A stretch of 39,265 nucleotides of DNA from Methanofollis liminatans DSM 4140 (GTDB lineage Archaea; Halobacteriota; Methanomicrobia; Methanomicrobiales; Methanofollaceae), in assembly GCF_000275865.1 (NCBI RefSeq), contig NZ_CM001555.1, positions 1,349,621 through 1,388,885 on the forward strand. Direction: 5' to 3'. Every line of letters begins with the position of its first letter. Within the stretch, counting starts at the first letter, position 1. The translations under genes and the position numbers were made by a program. This document shows positions 24,012 to 31,787 of this stretch, piece after piece. The notes beneath the pieces are model-generated. The model had not been told where the DNA came from, did not search any database, and saw nothing but the letters and a program-made list of their open reading frames with translations.

Positions 24012-25796
24012 ATGATCGCGGTTACAGCCGACCAGGGGATCGTCTTTGTCACCCTCATTATCGCGCTCGTTCTCTTTGTGTACGGGCGCTGGCGCTACGA
24101 CATCGTCGCCCTCCTCTCCCTCTTCATCGTCACGCTGACCGGCGTCGTGGGGTGGGACGAGGCATTTCTCGGGTTTGCGAACCCGGCGGTGGTCACGGTG
24201 GCGGCCGTGCTGGTGATCAGCCGCGGCCTCCAGAACGCGGGCGTCGTGGACCAGATCGTCCACCGCCTCTCCGGGGTGGGAGACGGGCCAGAAACGCAGG
24301 TCTCCCTCCTCACCGGGATTGTCACGGCGTTCTCCGCCTTCATGAACAACATCGGTGCCCTTGCCCTGCTCCTGCCGGTGGGCCTGCGGATGGCGCGAAA
24401 GAGCGGCACGCCCCCGTCCGTGCTCCTGCTGCCGCTCGCTTTCGGCTCATGTCTTGGAGGGCTGATCACCCTCATCGGCACGCCGCCCAACATCATCATC
24501 GCTGCAATCCGGGCCGAACACACCGGCGAACCGTTTGCGATGTTCGATTTCACACCGGTCGGTCTTGCCGTCGCCGTCGCCGGCGTTCTGTTCATCTCCC
24601 TCATCGGGTGGCGCCTGGTCCCGAAGAGGGCAGGGCCCTCCTCCCGCGAAGACCTCTTCGAGGTGAAGAATTACCTGACCGAGGTCCGCGTCACCGAAGA
24701 CTCAAAACTCGCCGGGGCGTCCCTGCGCGAGATCGAGGAGAAGACCGGGGCCGACGTGGCGATCGTGCACCTCGTGCGGGGGGAGACGATCAGGCCGGCC
24801 CCGTACCGCTACGAGGTCGTCAGGCCCGGCGACATCCTCATTGTCCGGGCCGATTCCGACGACTTAAAGACGTTCATCGACCTCTCCGGGTTTGAACTGG
24901 CCGAAGGCGTGGAGGTGAAGAGCGACACGCTGGGCTCGGGCGACGTGACCCTGATGGAGGCGATGGTCCAGCCTGATTCCCCGGTTATCGGGAGAAAAGT
25001 GCGCGACCTCTCTATCAGGTGGCGTTTCGAGGTGAACCTGCTGGCCGTCGCACGGCAGGGCGAACGGTTGAGAAAGCGTCTCCAGCAGGTCAGGTTCGAG
25101 GTCGGCGACGTCCTCCTCCTCCAGGGCACGCCCGGCACCCTGCAGGAGGCGATGAAGGCGCTCGGGTGCCTCCCCCTTGCCGAGCGGGGGCTGAAGATCG
25201 GAGAGCCTCAGCGGATCATCCTTGCAGTAGGAATCTTCGGGTTCGCGATCGCCATCGCCGCCGTGGGCCTCGTCCCGATCCAGGTCATCTTTCCGATCGC
25301 CGCCGTCGTCATGGTGCTCGCCTCGCTCATATCCCTGCGCGAGGTCTACGAGAGCATCGACTGGCCGGTGATCGTCCTCCTCGGGGCCCTGATCCCGGTC
25401 GGGCACGCCCTGGAGAGCACCGGCGGCGCCCGACTGATCGCCTCCACCCTGCTCGGCCTCCAGGGTCAGGTCCCTGTCGAGGTGATTCTCATCGTCCTGC
25501 TGGTGGCGACGATGTTCCTCTCGGACTTTATCAACAACGCCGCAACCGCCGTTCTGATGGCGCCCATCGGGGTCAGTCTTGCCGGCGGGCTTGGCGTATC
25601 GACAGACCCGTTCCTGATGGCGGTTGCCGTGGGAGCCTCATGCGCATTTCTCACACCCATCGGGCACCAGTCAAACACCCTTGTCATGGGGCCGGGCGGG
25701 TTGCGGTTCGGTGATTACTGGCCTCTGGGTCTCCCTCTCGAAGCGATAATCGTGGCTGTAGGTATCCCCCTCATCCTCTACGTCTGGCCGCTCTGA
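24012..25796 (+). CDS. SLC13/DASS-type permease with two RCK_C (TrkA-C) domains
   Basis: The protein has 594 residues. The N-terminal membrane part (about 1-205) shows FMNNIGALALLLPVGLRMA and LIGTPPNIIIAAI, the SNNT-like hairpin motifs of the DASS/ArsB superfamily. Two soluble RCK_C-like domains follow at about 217-300 and 305-395, with GASLREIEEKTGADVAIVHL and RYEVVRPGDILIVRA in the first. The C-terminal membrane half has FLSDFINNAATAVLMAPIGV and AFLTPIGHQSNTLV. Such proteins move carboxylates, sulfate or other anions with Na+ or H+; the substrate is unknown. A possible TATA box (CTTTATTCTT) lies near 23940-23951. The gene is unlinked by overlap to the SNF gene. Confidence 0.9.
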   Translation: MIAVTADQGIVFVTLIIALVLFVYGRWRYDIVALLSLFIVTLTGVVGWDEAFLGFANPAVVTVAAVLVISRGLQNAGVVDQIVHRLSGVGDGPETQVSLLTGIVTAFSAFMNNIGALALLLPVGLRMARKSGTPPSVLLLPLAFGSCLGGLITLIGTPPNIIIAAIRAEHTGEPFAMFDFTPVGLAVAVAGVLFISLIGWRLVPKRAGPSSREDLFEVKNYLTEVRVTEDSKLAGASLREIEEKTGADVAIVHLVRGETIRPAPYRYEVVRPGDILIVRADSDDLKTFIDLSGFELAEGVEVKSDTLGSGDVTLMEAMVQPDSPVIGRKVRDLSIRWRFEVNLLAVARQGERLRKRLQQVRFEVGDVLLLQGTPGTLQEAMKALGCLPLAERGLKIGEPQRIILAVGIFGFAIAIAAVGLVPIQVIFPIAAVVMVLASLISLREVYESIDWPVIVLLGALIPVGHALESTGGARLIASTLLGLQGQVPVEVILIVLLVATMFLSDFINNAATAVLMAPIGVSLAGGLGVSTDPFLMAVAVGASCAFLTPIGHQSNTLVMGPGGLRFGDYWPLGLPLEAIIVAVGIPLILYVWPL

Positions 25797-25820
25797 GCTG
25801 CAGGATCGCACCGGGAGAGA

Positions 25821-25868
25821 GCGTAAAAGGGCGAAGGGCCGGAAAAAGCAGATACGCTACCCTTCGCC
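25821..25868. terminator. Bidirectional terminator-like hairpin between convergent genes
   Basis: GGCGAAGGG (25830-25838) is exactly complementary to CCCTTCGCC (25860-25868). GCGTA (25821-25825) can also pair with TACGC (25853-25857), in an interleaved order that would allow a pseudoknot. It sits between the SLC13 and Usp genes, both of which end here. Confidence 0.5.
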
Positions 25869-25916
25869 AGAGATCGTGCGGGGCCGGGGATTGTCCCCCC
25901 GACCGGATCAGAAGAC

Positions 25917-26771
25917 CTATTGCTTCAGCACAAGGATGGGCCGTTGCGTTCTCCGCGCCACGTACGAGACCTTGCTCCCGAGCAGGGACGTCAATATCCC
26001 CCTCTGCCCGGTTGCTTTCATGACGATGAGCGAGACGTCCTCACTCTCTGCAAGGGAAAGGATCGCTTCCTCGGCACTGCCGGCGCGGACCCGGATCTCC
26101 GCGGGGATCTGGTGCCTGACGAAGGCATCTCTCATCGCCTCAAGCCGTTTCTGTGCATCGTCGACGCTTGCCTGCACTTCCTCGTGCGAGTCGCCGGTGG
26201 TCACGACATGAACGAACGTCGCCTTCTGAATCCACGGGATCTTATGGAGGCAGAGGCCCCCGACCTCCGGCTCTGAAAAATCGGTGGCGATCAGGACGTT
26301 TGAAAATAATTCCGGAAGAATATCAGCTCTTTCCCCTGAGGCCAGACCGCCCGGATCCGGTGCATGAACGAGGAGGAGATCGGTCGTCCCATAGTGGAGC
26401 ATGTCCGATGCAACGCTCCCCAGCAGCAGGGCTTCGATGACGCTCCGACCCCGTCTGCCCATCACGATGAGAGAGCTGCCTTCTCTTGCAGCAACCTCTT
26501 TAATGGCATCGGCGATGGTGCCCCCCCTGATGTCCTCGACGAGGGTTCTGATCGGTACAGTCTCCAGTTCAAGATCTTTTTTCACCTCTTCAAGGCGCAA
26601 TCTCGCATAGTCCACCTGGGGGTCAAAGCCGTCAGGGCCTTTTGATGGATGTTTATTATACAGGACGTGAAGAAGCACGATCTGACGAATGCCCGGAATC
26701 TGGCGGAGGCACCGGACCGCATACCTGGAATCTTCGGAAAAATCATACGGGACTAAAATGTCTCTGAACAT
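25917..26771 (-). CDS. Tandem universal stress protein (UspA) domains
   Basis: The protein has 284 residues made of two UspA domains. The first (about 1-140) starts MFRDILVPYDFSEDS and has the ATP-binding motif G-x2-G-x9-G-S as MGRRGRSVIEALLLGSVA. The second (about 158-284) starts FSNVLIATDFSEPE and ends MKATGQRGILTSLLGSKVSY, where the motif is shifted but recognisable. Such tandem Usps are cytosolic ATP-binding proteins linked to stress and transporter control. Proximity to the SLC13 permease is convergent, so no operon link is implied. The start is ATG at 26771, divergent from the GNAT gene. Confidence 0.9.
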   Translation of the reverse strand: MFRDILVPYDFSEDSRYAVRCLRQIPGIRQIVLLHVLYNKHPSKGPDGFDPQVDYARLRLEEVKKDLELETVPIRTLVEDIRGGTIADAIKEVAAREGSSLIVMGRRGRSVIEALLLGSVASDMLHYGTTDLLLVHAPDPGGLASGERADILPELFSNVLIATDFSEPEVGGLCLHKIPWIQKATFVHVVTTGDSHEEVQASVDDAQKRLEAMRDAFVRHQIPAEIRVRAGSAEEAILSLAESEDVSLIVMKATGQRGILTSLLGSKVSYVARRTQRPILVLKQ

Positions 26772-26857
26772 ACCACCCCTCTGGACAGGTATGGTACATC
26801 AAAGTATCGAAGAGCCCGAAAAAAGCACATCTCCATCCACGTACTATCTCATGTACG

Positions 26858-27316
26858 ATGAACGACAGCACGACGACGATACGGGAGGCCGGGGAGGGGG
26901 ATCTCGAGGCGGTCCTCGCCCTCTACGAGCACCTGCACGATGCCGACGAACAGGCCGGTGAGGGCGAGATACGGGCGGCCTGGAGGGCGATCATCGAGGA
27001 CCGACGGACGTACCTGTTCATCCTGGAGAGCGGCGGTGTTCCGGTCTCGACCTGCATGTTGTGCATCGTCCCCAACCTCACCCGCAGGGCGCGGCCGTTC
27101 GGGATCATCGAAAATGTCGTCACCCGGCGGCAGGACCGAAGGCGCGGCCACGCCACCGCCCTCCTGCACCACGCCCTCGGCTACGCATGGGAGCGCACCT
27201 GCTACAAGGTGATGCTCCTGACCGGGCGAAAGGACGAGGCGGTGTTGGGGTTCTACGAGGGGGCAGGTTTTGTGCGGGGCGTAAAAGAGGGGTTCATCGC
27301 CTATCCGCCGGAATGA
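26858..27316 (+). CDS. GNAT-family N-acetyltransferase
   Basis: The protein has 152 residues. It has the GNAT fold: TTIREAGEGDLEAVLALYEHL at the N-terminus, and the acetyl-CoA pyrophosphate loop in motif A as RRQDRRRGHATALLHHALGYA (Q/R-x-x-G-x-A pattern), followed by KVMLLTGRKDEAVLGFYEGAGF in motif B. The acceptor is unknown. The ATG at 26858 is divergent from the Usp gene and overlaps convergently by 23 bases with the next gene at its 3' end. Confidence 0.88.
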   Translation: MNDSTTTIREAGEGDLEAVLALYEHLHDADEQAGEGEIRAAWRAIIEDRRTYLFILESGGVPVSTCMLCIVPNLTRRARPFGIIENVVTRRQDRRRGHATALLHHALGYAWERTCYKVMLLTGRKDEAVLGFYEGAGFVRGVKEGFIAYPPE

Positions 27317-27761
27317 AGGGGTCTTCCCGCTCCACCACCACCGCCCTCCCGGCCACCCCGGCGATCTCCTCGAAATACGGGTCTGAGCGGGTCGCCACGT
27401 AGGCTACGGTTGCGGATCTCTCCTTCACCCGCTCCCTGAGCGTCAGGCCGAGCACCCGCGTCAGGTCAGGGCACGGAGCATAGAAGGCGGGGTCGTGCTC
27501 CACCACGATCTTCGGCCGCTCGGTCCCGTCAAGGCCGTCGAGAAGGCATCCGGCGTCCTGGACCGGCCAGATATCCACCGGCGCCGCGGAACCGCCGAAA
27601 AGGTCGAGGATCGGATGTGTCCTGCCGTAGAAATACACCGGGACCTGATCTGCGTGTTTGCACATCCTCCCGAGGGCCGGGATCATCTGCTCTCTCGGCG
27701 CCACGGCGGCGGTGAACGTGGCCTGCCCGAAGAAGAGGGAGGGGACGGTGGGTCGCTGCAT
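27294..27761 (-). CDS. Uncharacterised 155-residue protein
   Basis: I do not recognise a family. The sequence is a mixed alpha/beta chain with no signal or membrane helix. Notable segments are VPVYFYGRTHPILDLFGGSA, PKIVVEHDPAFYAPCPDLTRVLGLTLRERV and SATVAYVATRSDPYFEEIAG. Base composition matches the neighbours and codon use looks coding, so a real gene is likely. The 3' end overlaps the GNAT gene by 23 bases in convergent orientation. It is divergent from the padR gene with a 174-base gap holding that gene's operator. Confidence 0.6.
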   Translation of the reverse strand: MQRPTVPSLFFGQATFTAAVAPREQMIPALGRMCKHADQVPVYFYGRTHPILDLFGGSAAPVDIWPVQDAGCLLDGLDGTERPKIVVEHDPAFYAPCPDLTRVLGLTLRERVKERSATVAYVATRSDPYFEEIAGVAGRAVVVEREDPFIPADRR

Positions 27762-27880
27762 ATCTGTATTTTTCTACGGGCCGCTATGAGATGGTTGCGT
27801 GCGTGCGGTCCGAAAGTGTTTTTTTCTGGGGTCAGGAAGGGCGGGATCGCTACCCTGATCAAAATGTTCATCTGCGATCA

Positions 27881-27915
27881 GATAATAGTACGATTTCGAA
27901 CGGTTCTCGTTCGAA
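27881..27915 (+). promoter_or_regulatory. padR promoter with inverted-repeat operator
   Basis: A TATA-like GATAATAG at 27881-27888 is followed by TTCGAACG (27895-27902) and its exact reverse complement CGTTCGAA (27908-27915), separated by five bases. The repeat covers the predicted transcript start. This is a strong candidate for autoregulation by the PadR protein encoded next. Confidence 0.6.
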
Positions 27916-27935
27916 CAGTGATCCCCCACCTGCGA

Positions 27936-28442
27936 ATGATGAACGGCCTCTGGAAATTTTCCCCGGTATGCGGAAAGGAGAGGAGTTTGACCGCTCTTTT
28001 CATCCTTCACTCTCTGCACCACGAACCGAAGTCCGGCTATGACCTCTTGAAAGAGATTGCAGAAAAAACAGGAGACAAATGGACCCCGAGCAAAGGGACA
28101 CTCTATCCTATTTTGAAGGAACTGGAGAAAGACCAACTCATACAGGTGCTCCAAACCGGAAAGCGTTCTAAAAATATCTTCGGCATCACGCCGGACGGAG
28201 AAAAAGCACTTCTGAGTATCAGGGAGCATCGAAAGGAATCAGGAGAAAAAATGCTTGTTTTCAAAAATCTGCTCGTAGAAATATTCGGGCAGGACAGATC
28301 CGTACTTGACGGATTGCTCTTTGAAATCAGATCGATCGTCGAGGATCTGCCGGCTGAAAACAATGATCACGCCTTTGAAATTCTGGAAAAATGCGTTGAA
28401 GATCTCAGGAGGATCGGGGCCGATGCCTGCAATACACGTTGA
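27936..28442 (+). CDS. PadR-family transcriptional regulator
   Basis: The protein has 168 residues. The winged-helix domain (about 14-90) shows LTALFILHSLHHEPKSGYDLLKEIAEKTGDKWTPSKGTLYPILKELEKDQLI, characteristic of PadR (GYDL and TLYP-L). The C-terminal part (about 90-168) is helical and probably a dimerisation domain. Base composition is a little less GC-rich than the flanks, with A-rich stretches at the coding 3' end. ATG codons at 27936 and 27939 are both possible. Its 3' end overlaps the ABC ATPase gene by 20 bases, so it is co-transcribed with the exporter it probably regulates. Upstream in-frame codons exist, but the operator lies inside that region. Confidence 0.85.
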   Translation: MMNGLWKFSPVCGKERSLTALFILHSLHHEPKSGYDLLKEIAEKTGDKWTPSKGTLYPILKELEKDQLIQVLQTGKRSKNIFGITPDGEKALLSIREHRKESGEKMLVFKNLLVEIFGQDRSVLDGLLFEIRSIVEDLPAENNDHAFEILEKCVEDLRRIGADACNTR

Positions 28443-29406
28443 AAATCTGACAAAAAAATTCCACGATTTTGTTGCCGTGGACAATGTCTCGTTCGAGATC
28501 CAGAGCGGCGAGATCTTCGGGCTGCTCGGGCCGAACGGGGCGGGCAAGACCACCACAATCTCCATGCTTTCGACCATGCAGAAACCGACCTCAGGGACGG
28601 CCACGGTCAACGGCTGCGATGTGCTGACCGACGAGGACGGCGTCAGAAAATCCATCGGGATCGTCTTCCAGGACCAGAGCCTGGACGAAGAACTGACGGC
28701 GTACGAAAATATGGACTTCCACGGCAGGCTCTATCGTATCCCCCGCACCGAGAGGGAGGAGCGCATTTCAAAACTGCTGACCCTTGTGGAACTGGACGAG
28801 CGGAAAGACGATCTTGTCAAGACCTTCTCCGGCGGGATGAGGCGGCGTCTTGAGATCGCCCGGGGGCTGCTCCACCGGCCGAAAGTGCTCTTCCTCGATG
28901 AGCCCACCCTCGGTCTCGATCCCCAGACGCGCAACCATCTCTGGGCGTACATCGAACAGTTGAACGAGGAGATGGGTATCACCATCATCCTGACGACCCA
29001 TTACATGGACGAGGCCGACCGGCTCTGCGACCGGATCGCCATCATCGATCGCGGCCGGATCATTGCGATGGACACCTCGCAGAATTTGAAAAGCACGATC
29101 GGAGGCGACGTGATCACGATCCAGACCCCGGATTCTGCCCTGATATCCTCGAAGATCGAGGCGCCGTGGGTCGAGCGTATCGAAGAGCACGACGGATATG
29201 TAACGATCAATCTGCATAACGCCGAGACGCACCTTTCAGAGATTGTCACCCTGCTGAACCGGAACGGGATCGAGATCACGTCGATCTCCGTCCGTAAACC
29301 GACGCTCGAAGATGTGTTTCTGCATTATACCGGCAAGACCATCCGGGAGGGGGAAGCCGACGGGAAAGAGACGATGCGGATGTTCCATCGGGCGTCGAGG
29401 CGGTAA
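28423..29406 (+). CDS. ABC transporter ATP-binding protein (DrrA-like, multidrug/antibiotic type)
   Basis: The protein has 327 residues. Walker A is GPNGAGKTT (about 36-44), Q-loop IVFQDQ, signature FSGGMRRRLEIARGLL, Walker B VLFLDEPTLGLDP and the switch His in TTHYMDEADRL. The C-terminal 90 residues form the DrrA-type extension (ITSISVRKPTLEDVFLHYTG), typical of ABC-2 exporter ATPases. The ATG at 28423 lies in the padR 3' end with AGGAGG ten bases upstream (28407-28412). It is followed two bases after its stop by the permease gene, making a PadR-ABC export operon. Confidence 0.94.
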   Translation: MPAIHVENLTKKFHDFVAVDNVSFEIQSGEIFGLLGPNGAGKTTTISMLSTMQKPTSGTATVNGCDVLTDEDGVRKSIGIVFQDQSLDEELTAYENMDFHGRLYRIPRTEREERISKLLTLVELDERKDDLVKTFSGGMRRRLEIARGLLHRPKVLFLDEPTLGLDPQTRNHLWAYIEQLNEEMGITIILTTHYMDEADRLCDRIAIIDRGRIIAMDTSQNLKSTIGGDVITIQTPDSALISSKIEAPWVERIEEHDGYVTINLHNAETHLSEIVTLLNRNGIEITSISVRKPTLEDVFLHYTGKTIREGEADGKETMRMFHRASRR

Positions 29407-29408
29407 AC

Positions 29409-30158
29409 ATGGATATCATATATGCGATCTGGCTGCGCAACGTCAAGCGGTATGTCCGCTCGAAGAGCAGAATCGTCGGGAGTCTCGGGATGCCCCTCTT
29501 CTTCCTGCTCATCATGGGGTTCGGGCTGAACTCGGTCGTCACGATCCAGAACACCGGCGAGGGCTATATCCAGTTCATCATACCCGGCGTGGTGGCGATG
29601 AGCGTCCTGTTCACCTCGGTCTTCTCCGGGATCCAGATCATCTGGGACAAGCAGTTCGGCTTCCTCAAAGAGACGCTGGTCGCGCCGGTCTCGCGGCTGG
29701 AGATCATGCTCGGCCAGACGCTGGGCGGGGCGACGACGGCGTTTATTCAGGGACTGATCATCCTGGTGCTCTCGGTGTTCATCGGCATGAATATCGTCAG
29801 TTTTGCCGGATTTCTCGTCGCCTTTATGTTCATGCTCCTCATCGGCGTCGCATTCACCGCACTCGGGATTGCCATCGCCTCGAAAATGGAGGACATGCAC
29901 GGCTTCCAGCTCATCATGAACTTTGTGATCTTCCCGATCTTCGGGCTTTCAGGGGCCCTCTTCCCGATCGACGGCCTGCCCTCCTGGATCAGGCCGCTCA
30001 CCCTCCTGAATCCATTGACCTATGGCGTCGAGGGGATACGATACGGCCTTTCCGGCGCCGCCCAGGTAAACCCCCTCGTCTGCTTTGCGGTGCTGGCCGG
30101 GTTCGCCCTCGCCGTGACGGCGATCGGGTCCTATCTCTTCAGGAAGGTCACAATCTGA
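29409..30158 (+). CDS. ABC-2 type transporter permease
   Basis: The protein has 249 residues and about six membrane helices. It begins with a cytoplasmic segment (MDIIYAIWLRNVKRYVRSKSRIVGSLGMPLFF), and later has LKETLVAPVSRLEIMLGQTLGG, the ABC-2 consensus loop, and IFGLSGALFPIDGLPSWIRPLTLLNPLTYGVEGIRYGL, the ABC-2 signature near the C-terminus. It is the export channel partner of the ATPase at 28423-29406. The substrate is unknown; PadR control suggests a toxic compound or lipid-like molecule, which is inference. Confidence 0.93.
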   Translation: MDIIYAIWLRNVKRYVRSKSRIVGSLGMPLFFLLIMGFGLNSVVTIQNTGEGYIQFIIPGVVAMSVLFTSVFSGIQIIWDKQFGFLKETLVAPVSRLEIMLGQTLGGATTAFIQGLIILVLSVFIGMNIVSFAGFLVAFMFMLLIGVAFTALGIAIASKMEDMHGFQLIMNFVIFPIFGLSGALFPIDGLPSWIRPLTLLNPLTYGVEGIRYGLSGAAQVNPLVCFAVLAGFALAVTAIGSYLFRKVTI

Positions 30159-30179
30159 CGGGAAAGGAGCAGATATCTC

Positions 30180-30185
30180 TTTTTT
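30180..30185 (+). terminator. T-run terminator after the ABC-2 permease
   Basis: Six T residues lie about 20 bases after the permease stop; a plausible end for the PadR-ABC operon. Confidence 0.4.
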
Positions 30186-30270
30186 GCAGGGCCGGATCCT
30201 CCTTCTGCCGCACCATCCCGCTTGAACGGGCGGCGAACCGCCTTTTTCTTTCCGCCGTCCGTACCAACAC

Positions 30271-30278
30271 ATAAATAG
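30271..30278 (+). promoter_or_regulatory. TATA box of the small orphan gene
   Basis: ATAAATAG lies about 33-40 bases before the ATG at 30311, with ribosome site AGGGA at 30301-30305. It argues against an upstream in-frame start at 30278, which overlaps the TATA box. Confidence 0.55.
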
Positions 30279-30310
30279 TGGCTTTTTCCATCCTCAGTGC
30301 AGGGAAAACC

Positions 30311-30574
30311 ATGCTGAACACTCGCGATATCATCAAACAGATCTGGGACGCCCAGGGATATGGAAACCTTGCAGTCTGGAAGAACGGGGCGACCGAGGTC
30401 ATCGAGCCCGGTGCAACTCCGAAAAAAGACGGCGAGCCCCCCCTTGTCATATTCAAGCCAATACCACTTGTCGGTGGATTTTCCATGCTTGATTTCGCAC
30501 TCGGCGATGCCGAACTCCTGGCGTTCATCGAGAACGAAGTGACCGCGGCAGGAGGAGAGATCGTCAGGGACTGA
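30311..30574 (+). CDS. Uncharacterised small protein, 87 residues
   Basis: The family is not recognised. The sequence has MLNTRDIIKQIWDAQGYGNLAVWK at the N-terminus, a Pro-rich middle (PGATPKKDGEPPLVIFKPIPLVGG) and an acidic C-terminus (ALGDAELLAFIENEVTAAGGEIVRD). No membrane helix or signal is present. The start is well supported by promoter and ribosome site, so I consider it a real small gene. It lies alone, followed by a 148-base gap with no gene before the DUF155 gene. Confidence 0.65.
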   Translation: MLNTRDIIKQIWDAQGYGNLAVWKNGATEVIEPGATPKKDGEPPLVIFKPIPLVGGFSMLDFALGDAELLAFIENEVTAAGGEIVRD

Positions 30575-30722
30575 TCAGGATCATCCCTGATTCGAGAGAT
30601 GATGTTGAAAACGATCTGACGGTCGACAGAAAGGCGGCGAGGGACGGGAAAAAGACAAAACCGGGTGAGTCTCCGATCCTTTCTGGAGATAAACTCGTTG
30701 TCCATAGAGGGGCTGAAGAGCC

Positions 30723-31787
30723 ATGATTGCACTCAGGTTTTACCGGATCTATGATATCGGCAGGGAAGTAAATCTCGACTGGCTGGAAAAGGATCTTGCC
30801 GCGAGTTTTGTTACGACCAGGACGAGTTTTCGCCGGGTCAAGCCCAAGTCCATCATCATGGAGAACCCTCCCCTCATGCTCTGGATGGAGCCCGTGCTGG
30901 TGGAAAAGGACGGACGCACCTTCGATTTCAAGGTGGTCGCCCGCATTTACGACGTCGGTGCGATCAGTTTCTGTTTTGTCTATGAAAGAACGGACGCCGA
31001 TTTGGCCGTTCTTGAGGATACGGCACTCCTTTTTGCCGGACAGGAAGGACTCTCCGATTTCTTTTTGAGTTATCTCAGGACTCTTGCAGAGATCCTCAAA
31101 CCGCATATCAAAGATTTTGCTCTCAATCCTGATTTCTTTGAGGATTACACGATCCATGTCGCCGATCGTCTGGACGACTCGATAGATCCGGTCATTCTCC
31201 TGACCGGAGAGCGGACGAAGATCTCGTCCCAGATGCGCGACGAGATCCTGAAAAACACGCAGAGTTATACGGTGGACGACTGCGCAATCCTCTCATGGGA
31301 CGCCGCACTTCTCTGCAACCCCGAGTACCCTGCCGATCTCATCGACCTGATCGAATACGCAAACGTCCAGGTGCTCGAACTCCGGTACTATGACCGGGAA
31401 CTGACCCGCCAGATGGAAAAGATGTATGACGACATCGCCCTCGCAGACCGCCTCTCCTGGTTTCGCCGAACACATCATTATCACGGGATAATGGCGCATT
31501 TGATGGAGACAAATGCAGAGTTCTCCGAGATTATCGAGAAGATCGATAACCTGATCAAGGTCACCGAGGATGTCTACTATGCCCGCGTCTATGCAACGGT
31601 CCTGAAGGTGATCAGGAGCGGGCAGTGGAGCGAGAGCGTCAGCCGCAAGATCGAGGTGATCAGGGAGAACTACTCGATGCTCTCGGACGAGGTCAGGATC
31701 CAGCATTCAAACTTCCTCGAATGGGTGATCATCATCCTGATCGCCCTCGAGTTCGGGTTTGCGATCTGGGAATACTTCATCAGGTGA
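30723..31787 (+). CDS. RMD1/YagE family (DUF155) protein
   Basis: The protein has 354 residues. It has the DUF155 layout: an N-terminal alpha/beta domain (about 1-130) with KVVARIYDVGAISFCF, a long helical central part (SEIIEKIDNLIKVTEDVYYARVYATVLKVI) and a single C-terminal membrane helix (EWVIIILIALEFGFAIWEYF). Family members occur in bacteria, archaea and mitochondria (RMND1/RMD1), where a membrane-anchored role is known but not the biochemical activity. The 3' end overlaps convergently by eight bases with the GntP-like gene. Confidence 0.85.
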   Translation: MIALRFYRIYDIGREVNLDWLEKDLAASFVTTRTSFRRVKPKSIIMENPPLMLWMEPVLVEKDGRTFDFKVVARIYDVGAISFCFVYERTDADLAVLEDTALLFAGQEGLSDFFLSYLRTLAEILKPHIKDFALNPDFFEDYTIHVADRLDDSIDPVILLTGERTKISSQMRDEILKNTQSYTVDDCAILSWDAALLCNPEYPADLIDLIEYANVQVLELRYYDRELTRQMEKMYDDIALADRLSWFRRTHHYHGIMAHLMETNAEFSEIIEKIDNLIKVTEDVYYARVYATVLKVIRSGQWSESVSRKIEVIRENYSMLSDEVRIQHSNFLEWVIIILIALEFGFAIWEYFIR

